The notes: generated from the sequence alone by a model not told the origin. A stretch of 24,850 bases of DNA from Chara braunii (GCA_003427395.1 BFEA01000440.1:456568-481417), one strand, 5' to 3'. Shown: positions 9,826 to 20,429, counted from the first letter of the stretch. Numbers and translations: made by a program.

Positions 9826-9843
9826 TCCCCGACAACGACGCCA
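9826..9843 (-). other. Degenerate primer-binding site for tRNA-Asp
   Basis: The plus strand reads TCCCCGACAACGACGCCA. The 3' end of plant tRNA-Asp(GTC), with CCA, is TCCCCGGCAACGGCGCCA (from memory), so 16 of 18 positions agree. Both differences are C-to-T changes on the minus strand. A site reading TGG... on the minus strand means the 5' LTR would lie at higher coordinates and the internal region at lower ones. Plant Athila- and Tat-type elements often use this tRNA. A likely LTR end (GTCCACACA) lies a few bases upstream on the minus strand. Confidence 0.55.
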
Positions 9844-9844
9844 A

Positions 9845-10605
9845 GGTTGTGTGGACACCTTGAGAGGGGTCGCCTACTGTTCGCTGAAGCCAGGGGCAAC
9901 AACGCCTGTCACTCGTTGCGCCCACGTCAGAGGTCCTAAGCGACCAGCAGGATGTTGAAGTTTGCGCTGTCTGTTTAGCGCCCCTCTATTCCTTGCCAAT
10001 TGATCGTAAGAGGAGGGTCTTGAAATTTAGAGCAAAATAAGGCGACTGGGTGTTAGGCGTGGATCAACGATTAGTCAAGGTTGCAATCACAGGCTCATTT
10101 CAAGAGGGTCTCAAGTTCGCAGATATATATTCACAACTACCCATCTACCCTGACTGAAGGCCACTTGACACTGTTGAGTGTTTTAGCGGATTAACTGAAG
10201 TCAGGGAACTCACGCTTACCAGGGAGAACAATATTGGAAACCAATCAAACTCAAATAATCCGTCCTAAAATTTTCTCATGCAATGTCTACGCCAGAATCC
10301 ACGGATGGTTCCACTTGATTTTCAGATTGAATGGTTGTCTTAGGATTAATATCATATTGCCACAAACTTGATCTTTCGCAATCCCAACTTACCAGACCCT
10401 CCGTTTTGCAGAGCCCCTCGAGTACCTGAAGCCCAACCCAAGGATGATTCTTAAATGAGGATTCTGCAAGCTTTCAAACTGTGTAGCAAAGTGTTCGGGT
10501 TCAGTGACCGGGAGAACCCAAATAATAATACAAACAACGTTTGCCTTGGAGGTATGTTGAAACTCGAAAACAAACTCGAGTTAAAAATCAAAGTAAAAAA
10601 AAAAA
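9845..10605 (-). other. Possible 5' LTR remnant of a minus-strand element
   Basis: No gene is seen. This stretch is more GC-balanced than the AT-rich DNA below it and lies where the 5' LTR should be if the tRNA-Asp primer site is genuine. Its outer boundary cannot be set, because no second LTR is in the window. The assignment depends entirely on the primer site. Confidence 0.25.
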
Positions 10606-10692
10606 ATGTTCGGCCGAACATGTTCGGGTGACGTTCGACTGAACACCCGAACATGTTCGAACGTTCGGAAAAGCTTTGAACATGTTCGGTGT
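10606..10692. repeat. Cluster of GAACATGTTCG palindromes and a 16-bp inverted repeat
   Basis: ATGTTCGGCCGAACAT at 10606-10621 is a perfect 16-bp palindrome. CGAACATGTTCGGGTG at 10615-10630 and CACCCGAACATGTTCG at 10644-10659 form a perfect 16-bp inverted repeat with a 13-base spacer. Each arm itself contains the 12-bp palindrome CGAACATGTTCG. A further GAACATGTTCGG follows at 10679-10689. Related motifs occur at 8644-8656 and near 8870-8905. This could be a strong hairpin or a cluster of sites for a dimeric DNA-binding protein. Confidence 0.85.
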
Positions 10693-13190
10693 GCTACACA
10701 AATTTCAAATAATATTTCTCGAAAACCGCCTGTATGGGTTCCTGCTATCCTCATGTTTTCTACAGATTGTTGTTGGTCGAAGTAAGTTTAATAGGCCAAT
10801 TGCAGTGCCTTTATCATCAAAGATTCGCAATTTGTTTACCATGGCCGCCCTGGCTTATTGAAGTCTGTCAAGCTGATATCTGGAGCGACGTATTAGCTCC
10901 TTGCCTCCAACAGCTAAGTTCAAACTTCCCAGTAGAGAGGTTTCCTTTTCCCCTTGTCTTTATTTTTATTTTAAACAGTCACAGAACAGAGCGATCATGA
11001 AGGGTCAGTGTTGATTGAAGGATGTTTGACCTTCACTTAGGGGCGATGCGTTGTCCCCATCACCTGCAATCTAGTTGTAGGGCCTGGCACCCAAAATGGC
11101 TAAGTCAAATTGAAAATAAATTACCTGATGAATTCACAAACAGGGGTACAATTTTTGTGGTAGTGCGTAATTATGAGTGTGACCAGCCTTCACTTAAAAC
11201 CGAGTGATCAGGTGATAGAGCTTGACAACTAGTAAAACCAAATTTTGGGGAAATAAGAGTCTCTTATTGTCTTTTTGATTGTCATTCATTCGTTTATAGG
11301 GCAAGCTACAAAGAGCAAGCAGACCTCGGCGCGCGTGACTACTAACTATTATTCCCATTTTAGCTAGTTAGCGACTTATCCGTCAGGTTACATGAAGTCC
11401 ATCACTTACAAATAGCTTCGGTGGCAAAGAGTTCGCATCAGTTTGACCCAACGAGCCCAGTGCGAGCGTCAACCTCGTCATATCACTTTCATGCTCTTGT
11501 CATTCTCAACCATAATCCGTCGGGAGCAGGGACTGTACTAGATCACTATGTCATGACTCACGTTGCATTCTCTGAAGTCACGTCCGTGACCAGCTTGATG
11601 ATGTCGAAACGTTGTCTGAATATCAATCCCAACGGTTGATTCGTTTTCTCTGAAGTCAACTTAAGTCCTATGGGGACTGATCTTCGATTGATAGCCCGTA
11701 GGAGTGATTGCAAACATCTGTCTACGACCGGTGTCCTCATTTCTCTTGAACATAGCAAACGGTCACTTGTTGGCCTGCGGCCTCAAGACTTTTATTTCTC
11801 TTCTGTTGGGTGCGAGCGTATGTCTCTTCCCTGCGCGCGCTCTTGGGGTCTTGCTGCTCCGGTTCTAGGCGGTTCGAGATTGAGGGAGTGATACATCTCA
11901 CCCTCTGCCTTCGCCCCTCCTCCTGTCTCTCACACTTTTTCTCTCCCTCACGCTCTCAAGGCTCCTCTCTTGTATGCTTTAAATTTTGCTTTTCAACTCT
12001 CTTCTTCACTGCCCGCACTTCCACGTTTTCAACCACGGTGCTACTCCCTCACCTATTCAATCAGGATGACCCTGGACGTGTCCCAAGCCAGGTACAAAGC
12101 CATAAAGCAAGAATAAAAAATGTGAATCCCGGGGTTCATTCTCGAGCACACGCCATTTGTCTCTGCGTGTACCCACCACCTTTCAGCCTCTCTCTTGCTC
12201 GTGCCCCTGTCGCTCCTTCTGGGGTTTTCACACACCCTCGCACATCCTCTCACTCATGCCCATCCCAACCTATCTTCCTTTCTCTTTCCCGCTAGCGATC
12301 AGGACTACTTTGTCGCTCATTCATCAACCCACCTTGCAAATGAACTTTGTTGATTGGGAGTCAAATACTCATGGGCACCCTTGCAGCCAAGTTCAACGAA
12401 ATTCGTGGTAAGTTCAAGTTATCCCTCGCTTCCCCTCACACCTGCTCGATCGCTTCCGGCCTCGCCTCTGCTCCCAAGGATCATTTTGCGAGTATGCACT
12501 CGATTTCACCCGGGCTTATTCAAGACCGGGGGCGTGTTCTTTCTCACTCACTCCCGTCATCATCACTTGTCCATTAGCCCAAGCTAATGGCAGCTGCACA
12601 CTGACGCGAACGGCACAAACGAACACCAGCTCTCGTGTCGCATGTTTCTCGTCCGCTATTTGCAACGCACTGCGCAGCTCTGGTACTTTCCTCAACGAGT
12701 CCCTCTTGCGTACTCCCTCTTATGGTTGCCTACAACCATGAACGGACATTTCCCACGGAGGCATGAAGTTTTTCCCGCACCCAACAACATCATCTTTGCT
12801 TACCGTAGCCACTATTAACTCGCTCATACAAAAGAACGAGGGAAACTTCTAGGTCTTGAGGGCTATACAACTCTGATCTGCAGCTCCCCCTTTCTTCATG
12901 TCTGCATACGCTTGTCAGGCAGCGCGTTATATCTGATCAAACCCTAGAGGGGCGCTACATCATAATAACGATAGTTAATATTGTATTATTTTCATGGTAA
13001 AGGTTGCAATTGCAGACACACGCAAAAATTTGCTTCGATGGACAACCCTGTGCATTTATCTGAGAACAATATCTCTCTGCATATCCGCATACAACTGACA
13101 TTTCGTTAAAACAAACATTTTTTTCTAAAAACACGAAATTGAACACCGTTAAAATTCTTGTATTTTATGGTGCAAAAGCGGGTGTCGCAC
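10693..13190. other. Long stretch with no supported gene
   Basis: I read both strands and found no recognisable protein motif, RNA gene or element end. The segment at about 11880-12560 is rich in C and T on the plus strand. This produces long Ser/Pro/Leu-rich frames (for example 11810-12295) that look compositional rather than coding. A short AT-rich block at about 13104-13140 reappears at about 15385-15430. Confidence 0.5.
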
Positions 13191-13198
13191 GGGTTGTG

Positions 13199-13760
13199 GA
13201 ACATACATCATAGATCATAGGTCATACATCATACATCATTGATCATAGATTATACATCATACATCATACATCATAGATCATATATCATACATCATACATC
13301 ATACATCATACATCACACATCATACATCATGGACCATAGATCACACATCACATACCATAATACCACAATTGTGACATTGGATATATATCATAGATCATAG
13401 GAACATCAACTATGGATTATATGTCATAGATCATGTATTATGAATCATACAGCATAGGAACATACATCATGGATCATGGGTTGTGGAACATACATCATAG
13501 ATCATTGGTCATAGAGCGTACATCATAGATCATAGATCATAGATCAAACATCAAACATCATAGATCATAAATCAAATACCATGTATCATGATCATACATC
13601 ATATATGATAGATCATACATAATAGACCATAGATCATACATCATATACCATAGATCTGACATGTACATCAAACATTATACATCATAAGGAATATAGACTA
13701 TGGTTATATATCATAGATGATAGGAACATAGACCATATGATCATGTGTCATTTAGGCATT
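13199..13760. repeat. Degenerate 7-bp satellite (ACATCAT / AGATCAT)
   Basis: From 13201 the sequence is a run of 7-base units, mostly ACATCAT and AGATCAT with variants such as AGGTCAT, TGATCAT and ACATCAC. It is tightest at about 13201-13350. Beyond that the phase is broken by insertions such as GGAACATA, but the units continue to about 13760. It is not the plant telomere repeat (TTTAGGG), although the period is the same. Confidence 0.93.
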
Positions 13761-14002
13761 CATCACATGTGTTCGATTATGGACCGCAAGGGTTGCAAGT
13801 CGTACTTACATGATATACGGTGTGGTTCTATGATGAAGTTTCATTTTATATTTTTTCTGTTGTTTTTAAAAATAGTGATAGGACAAATCTGTTTCCTTGG
13901 TCTTTAACCAGAAAAGGAAAAAACACACTTCATGGCACTGTTGGTTTTTTTGATGGCCAGCAAAGAGTGAGAAAATATATGAAATGACAAATTCATAATT
14001 TC
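13761..14002. other. Spacer between the satellite and the protease remnant
   Basis: No reading frame, repeat or RNA gene can be supported here. Confidence 0.5.
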
Positions 14003-14083
14003 AACCTAGTTCAATGACATCAGCAAAATTATCGTGAATAATTAACCTAGTTCAATGACATCAGCGAAATTTTCACGAATAAT
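14003..14083. repeat. 41-bp tandem duplication
   Basis: Two copies begin at 14003 and 14044, each starting AACCTAGTTCAATGACATCA and ending in GAATAAT. They differ at a handful of positions. The second copy covers the proposed stop codon of the Ulp1-type gene (14075-14073, minus), so the duplication touches that gene's 3' end. Confidence 0.9.
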
Positions 14084-15190
14084 CAGGTACCTCATTGGAA
14101 AAGGACTCCAAAACTTTCACTGTTGCTGCCTGTACCGTCATAGTCTCTCTACCCTCCCATTCAATGGTTCGACAGTTTGACATGTTGAAAATCGAGTCCA
14201 CAACTCTCTACTCTCGCTACCGGTCTCAAATGGTCAGTTTGAATCCTTTCCATATTGATTTGTTGAACTAACACCCTTTACCACGTGATTCAAGTTACAT
14301 TGACATATATACAATTGTAAAAACGAAAAGTTCTCTCACCTCGATGCTACACAGTCCAATGCAATTGGGTGTCTGATACGCTTTATATCATCCATGCTGA
14401 ACTGGAACGGTGGCAAGTGACCTCTCGCCAAAAGAAACGCATACGCGCAAGCATAAACACCCCACATTGGTTTATCTTCTATTTTGGAATGCCGCTAACC
14501 CGCAATTTCGTTTTGAAGCGATTGGTGTCCACTTCCTTTCCCTGTTCTGATGATTTGTCCTTCACATACTGTGTCATGTTAGCGACTACATTTTTGGCTA
14601 CATCTATGTGTATTTTCATCGAGTCGTAATACTCGATTACTCTCCGTCTGAGATCTATCACAACAAGTGTCCAATGCCTTTTATGAATGTTGTGATATGG
14701 GGCTAAGATCAAGTCTTTCTCCGCGATCTCAACTTCCTTGAACCACTTACCTACTTTAGCATAGTGATATCATAACTTTTCATCCATAAGCTTAACTAAA
14801 ACAAAAAAGTTGCATATTGTTGTTTTAGGAATCAATCCTCGAGTGTCTGCAGCGGACGTGTTTGATGGCGTATCGCACTCACGATGTGTAGTTCTACATA
14901 TATTTGTCTACCCTTATCATGTTCATGTAGAAATTTATAATATCATCCGTTAACAATCGTGTGTCACTCATGAGCAAATCGAAGTCTTGGAACGTGAACC
15001 TTAACTCCTCTTGCGTCCCTGGCTTCTTCGTGCTTGATAATATTTGGCAATTATTGAACTTTGTTTCCAAGTGGCGCAAGGCCTCTTCTTCGACCTCGGT
15101 CAGCGTATGCGTCGCTAATTGAATAGTCCATCCGTATATAGAGCAGCGAACGCCTTCGACATGCGATCTTTGTTCCACTGCACATGACAA
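14073..15190 (-). pseudogene. Decayed Ulp1/C48-type cysteine protease
   Basis: Ulp1-family proteases cleave SUMO or related ubiquitin-like proteins. Plant transposons often carry such domains. On the minus strand, FQDFDLLMSDTRLLTDDIIN with FYMNMI (about 15000-14910) matches the family's N-terminal L-x-D-x-x-I-N-F-Y block. After a frameshift near 14900, ICNFFVLVKLMDEKL meets a TGA at 14772-14770. Then come WFKEVEIAEKDLILAPYH, RHWTLVVIDL with the catalytic His just before HW's Trp (14676-14671), and IEYYDSM with the catalytic Asp (14625-14623). A TAG at 14481-14479 precedes NQCGV with the catalytic Cys (14466-14464). A frameshift just after the Cys leads to FLLARGHLPPFQFSMDDIKR. The triad is kept, but two stops and two shifts abolish the product. 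Confidence 0.75.
14206..14339 (-). other. Possible spliceosomal intron in the protease remnant
   Basis: Reading on the minus strand, a donor GAG|GTGAGAG occurs at 14339, directly after the C-terminal part of the protease domain. An acceptor TAGAG| ends at 14206. Joining there keeps the frame and opens 43 further codons to a TGA at 14075-14073. The 134-base length is ordinary for a plant-lineage intron. This is inferred from splice-site sequences and frame only. Confidence 0.4.
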
Positions 15191-15297
15191 TGAAATTGCT
15201 TGTTATTAACATGTGATCGCATGAACTCACAAGTTGCACGTACGTAAGGTGAATTTCTAAATTTCTTTTGTTCATGACACATGAGATGATTACGGTA

Positions 15298-15380
<83 letters not shown>

Positions 15381-15434
15381 AAACATTTTGTTAAAACCGA
15401 CATATTTTTTCTAAATTCGCGAAATTGAGCGTAC
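15191..15434. repeat. Spacer with GATA/GA microsatellite
   Basis: A pure (GATA)n run starts at 15301 and passes into (GA)n up to 15378. It gives an artefactual Ser/Leu- and Ile/Tyr-rich frame on the minus strand. The last 45 bases before the LTR repeat a segment also found at about 13104-13150. Confidence 0.95.
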
Positions 15435-16525
15435 TGTGAGGATTGAGCCCTCAAGAAGGGGCCTTACCATGATGTACATGTTCTGGGCTAAGGCCCCAGC
15501 AAGCCTAGTGCCCGCCCTAAGTGAAGGCGGCCCAACAAATCAACAAGAGCCCTCTGTGCAAGCATTTCCCGAAGTGGGGTCCATAAAGTTGCAACACGTC
15601 AGTTGGTTGGAGTGCACCGAGTCTTGAATCTCTGCAAATGTGGAGATCCCAGGGCCTCTAAGTTAGTTAGGCCCTGGGCACTTGAACGTGAGGCCGACAA
15701 TGCATGCTGGGGATAGAGGCTGAAAATGCCGAAGGGAAATCGGCCCACTATTTGGATCTGGCCGCAGACCTTGATGAAAGAGGCGCAACTGCATTGCCCC
15801 GGGCCTCAACTGTATCGGGTAGGTTTCAGCCACTTGGGCCCAGTCGCCGGCTGAAGGGAGGCCGCCCACACGCAGCACTGGCATATAGGCAAGCAGGGCG
15901 AGTGGGCAGGGATCTTGGCCAATGCAGACATAGCGGGCACGCTGCGCTAATGCGAGGTGCTGCGCTGTGCGGAGCTGCGCTGCGCTAATGCGAGGTGCTG
16001 CGCTATGCGGAGCTGCGCTGCGCTGGGATGAGGCAGGCTAGCGCTAGGCGGTAGGGCGCCGCCTGTGTGCTGGGCGCTTGGCGGCCATAGCCAGGCTGCA
16101 TAGGGCGCAGGGGAGGTGAGGGCGAAGGAGGTTCTTCGGAGGTGAAGGGCGCTGTGTGGGTAACAAGGGAGAGTGTGGGTGAGGAGGAAACGTACCTGGG
16201 GGAGGTGGAGGTCGGCATTGGTGTTGACATCATCACTCGCTGGTAGTCAAGTTGTCTGGTTGCTTTCATTGCTGTAGTTGTAGGCTTAGTCTGTAGAGTA
16301 GATAGGGCACCTGGCGCCATTCACAAGAGAGAGCTACATTGGGTTATGCTGTTGGTGTTGCCCTGTTGGGCTTGGACATTGACTCACGATTCTTCTGTAG
16401 CATTCTCAAATGGATGGTCACTCGGTTCCATTGTGCTATCGGCTCTGGCTTTGACTACTTGGACTTCAGTATGATTTTGCATTCTGGATTTCTGTGCTTC
16501 ATCCATATTCATGTTCCTTGGAATT
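15435..16525 (+). repeat. Probable 5' LTR
   Basis: The right boundary is set by the primer site at 16526. The left boundary is proposed at TGTGAGG (15435): just before it a segment shared with about 13104-13150 breaks off, as expected at an insertion point. Inside lie a 10-bp perfect hairpin (CCCAGGGCCT at 15648-15657, AGGCCCTGGG at 15669-15678) and a 38-bp GC-rich tandem duplication (15942-16017). No second LTR is available to confirm the ends. The small frames within it are not supported as genes. Confidence 0.45.
15942..16023. repeat. 38-bp GC-rich tandem duplication inside the LTR
   Basis: Two copies start at 15942 and 15980 with CTGCGCTAATGCGAGGTGCT and differ by one base in CTGCGCT(G/A)TGCGGAG. 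A partial third begins at 16018. Confidence 0.92.
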
Positions 16526-16537
16526 TGGTATCAGAGC
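16526..16537 (+). other. Primer-binding site for initiator-Met tRNA
   Basis: TGGTATCAGAGC is the exact complement of the last 12 bases, including CCA, of plant initiator methionine tRNA. It is the commonest primer site of plant LTR retrotransposons. Similarity past position 12 is only partial. It lies 1.28 kb upstream of the gag start. Confidence 0.93.
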
Positions 16538-17819
16538 TGGTTTGATTCGCCACTTACCTTTGGCACGCTGGCGTTATACAAACTTGGTGCGTTGACGATG
16601 CTTCTTCGCAGTTGGTACTTGTGACGTCAGGCTACATAGGCGCAAGCCCTGGGTAGAGAGGGGTGCGCCGGAATGCTAAGACGACAGTGTATGCCGTGGT
16701 GACAGGCGGAATGTATGATTGGTGATGAGAGCATGTTGACGTGGCATTCGGCTGAGGTGGCACTGCATTGCGTTGTGGGTGGTACCGAGGCCAAGACCGG
16801 TCATCAAATGCACACTCAGCTCAATTGGTAAGAAATCTGTGGTTGGGGGCAGCTATCTCCAGGCACGTTGTTCCCTTACCTTATCTACTCTCTCAATCTC
16901 TTCTTACCGTGAGGAAGTGAGTCCAACTTGAGAGTCCACTCTTTTGGTGAGGTGTCGTGAGCGCGCTACCTTGAGAGACGACAATCTTCCTGGAAGCATC
17001 TGGAAGGAGAAAGGGCGGTGCCTCTGAAGGGCTCTGGTCGAAGCACTGGGTAACGGTCACCATGCCAACTCAATGGGAGTAGGTCACGCATGCGATGGCT
17101 GCTGTCCATTTTGGCACTTTGCTGCGCTGTAAAAGTCCTGCCGGGTGTGCCAGCCTTTTATGAGACGCTTACCAGACCGTCTATAAACACTTCTGGTTGG
17201 GGACTCGATTGATTTTGGCTGTGATCATCGTCCTGACTGCGATGTTAAATAATTCCTGAAGAAATGGAGGCGCTCTTAATATTCCTCCTGATTAGCCAGA
17301 TCAACCGGGTGTAAGGCTCTATCCATACGAGGGTAAATAAGAGTGGACTGGCTGGCTTGCTCGGCTATGACTTGGGCACAGGGATGGGCCGATACACACA
17401 CGAAGACACTGTTCGCTCAATGATGCTTACCGGTATGTTGGATTGAGGGGAAGGGTAGGTTCTGATTGGTGCTCAACTGTATACACAACCATACCCACTC
17501 ATCATACATCTGCTACATGGTCTTTTTTTTATTCTTGATTAATTGGTGGACAGACTGCTAACACCTCACAGACAGATTAGATTAGGACTGTTGTATGCTA
17601 CTATAGCCAGTTCTGTCTAATGCTGATGTAAGTGAACCAATCAGAGTGTACTAGACTATGTAGACAATCTGTTGTGAATGTTGTAGACATGCCACTTGAT
17701 TCGGTATAGTAGGGGACCTGCCGGACACAACTATTTTTAAAAAATCAGGTGTCGGTCAGACACATGCTGTGGTAGGATTCCACTAGGGGATTCTAGTGCA
17801 GAAATTGTATGCCTAACTG
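16538..17819 (+). other. Untranslated leader of the retroelement
   Basis: Between the primer site and the gag ATG there is no supported reading frame. The region would carry the packaging signal in an active element. An in-frame TAA at 17814-17816 lies directly before the gag ATG, which supports 17820 as the start. Confidence 0.6.
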
Positions 17820-19671
17820 ATGAGCGGAACAGATCTTGTTGATGATAGAGCAGACAATAGGAGACTAACACGTGCGGAAGCACTTAGGGTCCCGCACGTG
17901 TTCCAGGCCCTACAACCGGGAGACGAAAGACGGCTTATAGCCGAACGTAGAGCCCGTGCACTAGCAGCAGTTAGGGCCACAGTAAACGCCGCAACTAGGG
18001 AACAGGCTGCCGCAGCAGCCAGGGCATTAGCCATGTCTTCTGCAGCAGCAGCATCCTCGGTTGCGTCTTCATCTGCGACCAATGGGACCATGTTGGGAAT
18101 GTCAACAAGTTCCACGGACACTTCCAGTTCAATGGGTTATCGACAGTCTACTAGTCAAATGGCGGGCTCGCAGTTCAGCCCGTTGACCCCACGTGAGAGG
18201 GAACTCAGAGAGATCCAACAGGTCGAAAGGCTCCGTGAACAGTTAGAGAGGGATCTGAAGAAAGCAACCGATAGAGAAAGAGAGATGAAAAATAGAGCAG
18301 CCAGGCTTGATACTTAAGAGGCGGACAAGGCTGAGGTAGAGGGCTTGGATGAGTCATCAATGAATGACCAAATGAAAACACTGAAGAACAATATGTTGTC
18401 GTTGCATGCACACGTGGACAGCAGATTAAACTTCATGCAGAGCACTCTAGACCAGATCCTCGATGTATTGACAAGGCCAGGATTCAGGCCACCAGCACAA
18501 TCCTCGTTGCCGTTATCGACGATGTCAGGACCTTTTCCAGTTCAAGCTGGTACACAACCAAGTGGTACGTCTGCAGCACTTGCACAGACTGTTGCATCTT
18601 CCTCTTCGGGTCCAGCGGTGGGAGCTACACCACCGCAACAACCTGTTCCTCAACAGGGACAGCCCCAAGGTCAATGGTACCCTAAGACCCCAATGAAACC
18701 GCCTCTTGCCTTCTCAGGCGAGAGAAAGGACGAAGAGCTCAACACTTGGTTGAGGACAGTCCCGGTTTGGGTGAAAGCCAAGAGGACCTTGCTGGAGGAC
18801 GAAGTGGTTACCGCTGCATCTTACCTCGAGGGTAAGGCAACCAAATGGCTAGATGGTGTGGTTGTAAAAGCCGGGTACGGGCGACGCATGGCGGACTGGG
18901 CTAAGTCTTTAACGTTAGACCAGTTCATGGAGATGATAGAAGTTCGATGGCATAATCCACAGGAGGCACAAAGAGCCACTGATGCGATTAATAAGTTAGA
19001 CCAACGAAAGTTCAAGTCGGTTAGAGAGCTTACGACTACCGTTGAGAGCCTGATCCTCGTTTCAGGCATCAACTACAGTGACCAGTTCCCGTTAACTACG
19101 TTTGTTAGATGTCTTTCAGAGAACATCAGGAACTTGCTGGCCAGTGAGGCACGCGTCGAGTACCATTCGTTTGAGACATTGTCTAGGAAAGGCCTTAGAT
19201 TTGGAGGCCACTCTAGGCAATGCTCAACCCTCCCAGAATGACACAAAGAAGAAGAGGAGTCCTCAGGAGTGGAAAAAAAAAGGGGCGAAGTTGATGATGG
19301 TTGAGTCCGATAGGACTCAAACGGAAATCGATGAGCTCACTGACCTGATGGACTACTCAGAGTACGACGGCGAGGAGACCGCTCAGGGTAGCACCCTCGC
19401 TGCAGTTGTAAAGGCTAAGGCATGTGGCCGAGGGAAGGGCCAACCAAAGAGTCAAGGGAAGGCCGCCTCCAATCAGACCAAAGTGGCTGATTGGGTCAAG
19501 GCAGGTCTTGATCAAGACGTGTGGCGTGACCGCCGAGTGCGTGGCGCTTGTATCAACTGCGGGGAATACGGTCACTCGCAGTACAAGTGTCAGAACGCAA
19601 AGGTTACGCAAAAGATACCTCCAAAAATGGGGGCATCTTTTTCCCAGGCTTCTAACTCGGGAAACACGTGA
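17820..19671 (+). pseudogene. gag: Ty3/gypsy gag, interrupted
   Basis: Gag forms the particle shell and binds element RNA. The first 165 codons (17820-18314) hold an Ala/Arg-rich region, a Ser-rich stretch and a coiled-coil run (REIQQVERLREQLERDL). An in-frame TAA at 18315-18317 cuts the frame, which then continues unchanged in phase from 18318. A Pro/Gln-rich linker leads to the capsid domain at about 18690-19190 (LAFSGERKDEELNTWL, YLEGKATKWLDG, LTLDQFMEMIEVRW). A frameshift near 19185 moves the frame to the rest of capsid and one CCHC knuckle at 19549-19590 (CINCGEYGHSQYKC). It stops at 19669-19671, with another frame change into pol. Confidence 0.85.
19549..19590 (+). other. CCHC zinc knuckle of the plus-strand gag
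   Basis: The codons give C-x2-C-x4-H-x4-C with all ligands intact (CINCGEYGHSQYKC). This is the RNA-binding part of nucleocapsid. Confidence 0.93.
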
Positions 19672-19874
19672 GGCCAGTGAAAGTTTTAGCTGCTTCTGCT
19701 CTTGGTGAAGTGGGCCAGATACTCTCCCCACTTCACGAGAAGGCCAAAGCTAATGACTCTTTAGTCACCCCGCAGACTCATCTACACCAAACTATGCTCT
19801 GTACGTTAGATGTGTCTGATGCCTTAGAAGAGTTGGAGAGTGAGTGGTCAAACAAGGACCCTCGCGAGTCTTAG

Positions 19875-20280
19875 GTGGCACTAAGGAAAGGTCCTAGAGG
19901 GGAACATTTCGTGGTGGAAGTCGATGTAGGAGGCCGCAAATATGGTGCCTTCATTGACATAGGCTCCACGCGGAATTACATAAGTCGCGACTGTTTGGAA
20001 AGGCTGCACCTACAGGACTGGGTACGGCACCTTAGTAGACCTGTAGCATCTACTTTGGCAAACAAGGAGCGCATGATTGTAACAGACTATATCAAGGACG
20101 TAGTCTGTACCTTTTCCTATAGAGGAGGAGAACTTAATCATAAGATTTCGTTCTTGGTTAGCGACGACTTACCATTCGACACGTTGTTAGGCATGTACTA
20201 CCTCGAAGTTGTTAAGCCCCAGTCCGACTGGGATAAGAAGGTGCTCAAGCATAAGTTGCCCGATGGCCGAACTGTCAGAT
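19875..20280 (+). other. Retropepsin-like protease domain, active site altered
   Basis: Aspartic proteases of this family use D-T/S-G. Here the codons at 19956-19964 give D-I-G within FIDIGSTRNYISRDCLERL. The middle residue has changed from Thr or Ser to Ile, which would be an ACA-to-ATA transition if it was Thr. The later part holds FLVSDDLPFDTLLGMYYLE, the usual hydrophobic-hydrophobic-G block. The catalytic Asp itself remains, but loss of the Thr/Ser hydroxyl is expected to harm activity. Confidence 0.8.
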
Positions 20281-20429
20281 TTACTAAGTTCAAGGCCAGT
20301 CGTATTATAGATACCTATGACTGCTTGTGTGCATCAGCGTTCTACAATTACTATAAGCAAAACCAAGAGGAAGGTATGTACCTTGTATATGTCTCTGAGA
20401 AAGGGGAGGCCGTTAAAACACCCCCAGAG

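Noticed and set aside
10676-11207. Frames of 61-88 residues on the plus strand
   Set aside because: They are short, overlapping and without recognisable motifs or splice-site support.
11810-12295. 161-residue plus-strand reading frame
   Set aside because: It is Ser/Pro/Leu/Arg-rich because the DNA is rich in C and T. There is no motif, and overlapping frames of equal quality exist.
13199-13760. Interstitial telomere repeat
   Set aside because: The 7-bp unit is ACATCAT/AGATCAT, not TTTAGGG or its complement.
15051-15386. 111-residue minus-strand frame with Ser-Leu and Tyr-Leu-Ser-Ile repeats
   Set aside because: It is a translation of the GATA/GA microsatellite and overlaps the protease remnant in another frame.
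17813-18121. 102-residue minus-strand frame opposite gag
   Set aside because: It is a shadow of the Ala/Arg-rich N-terminal part of the plus-strand gag.
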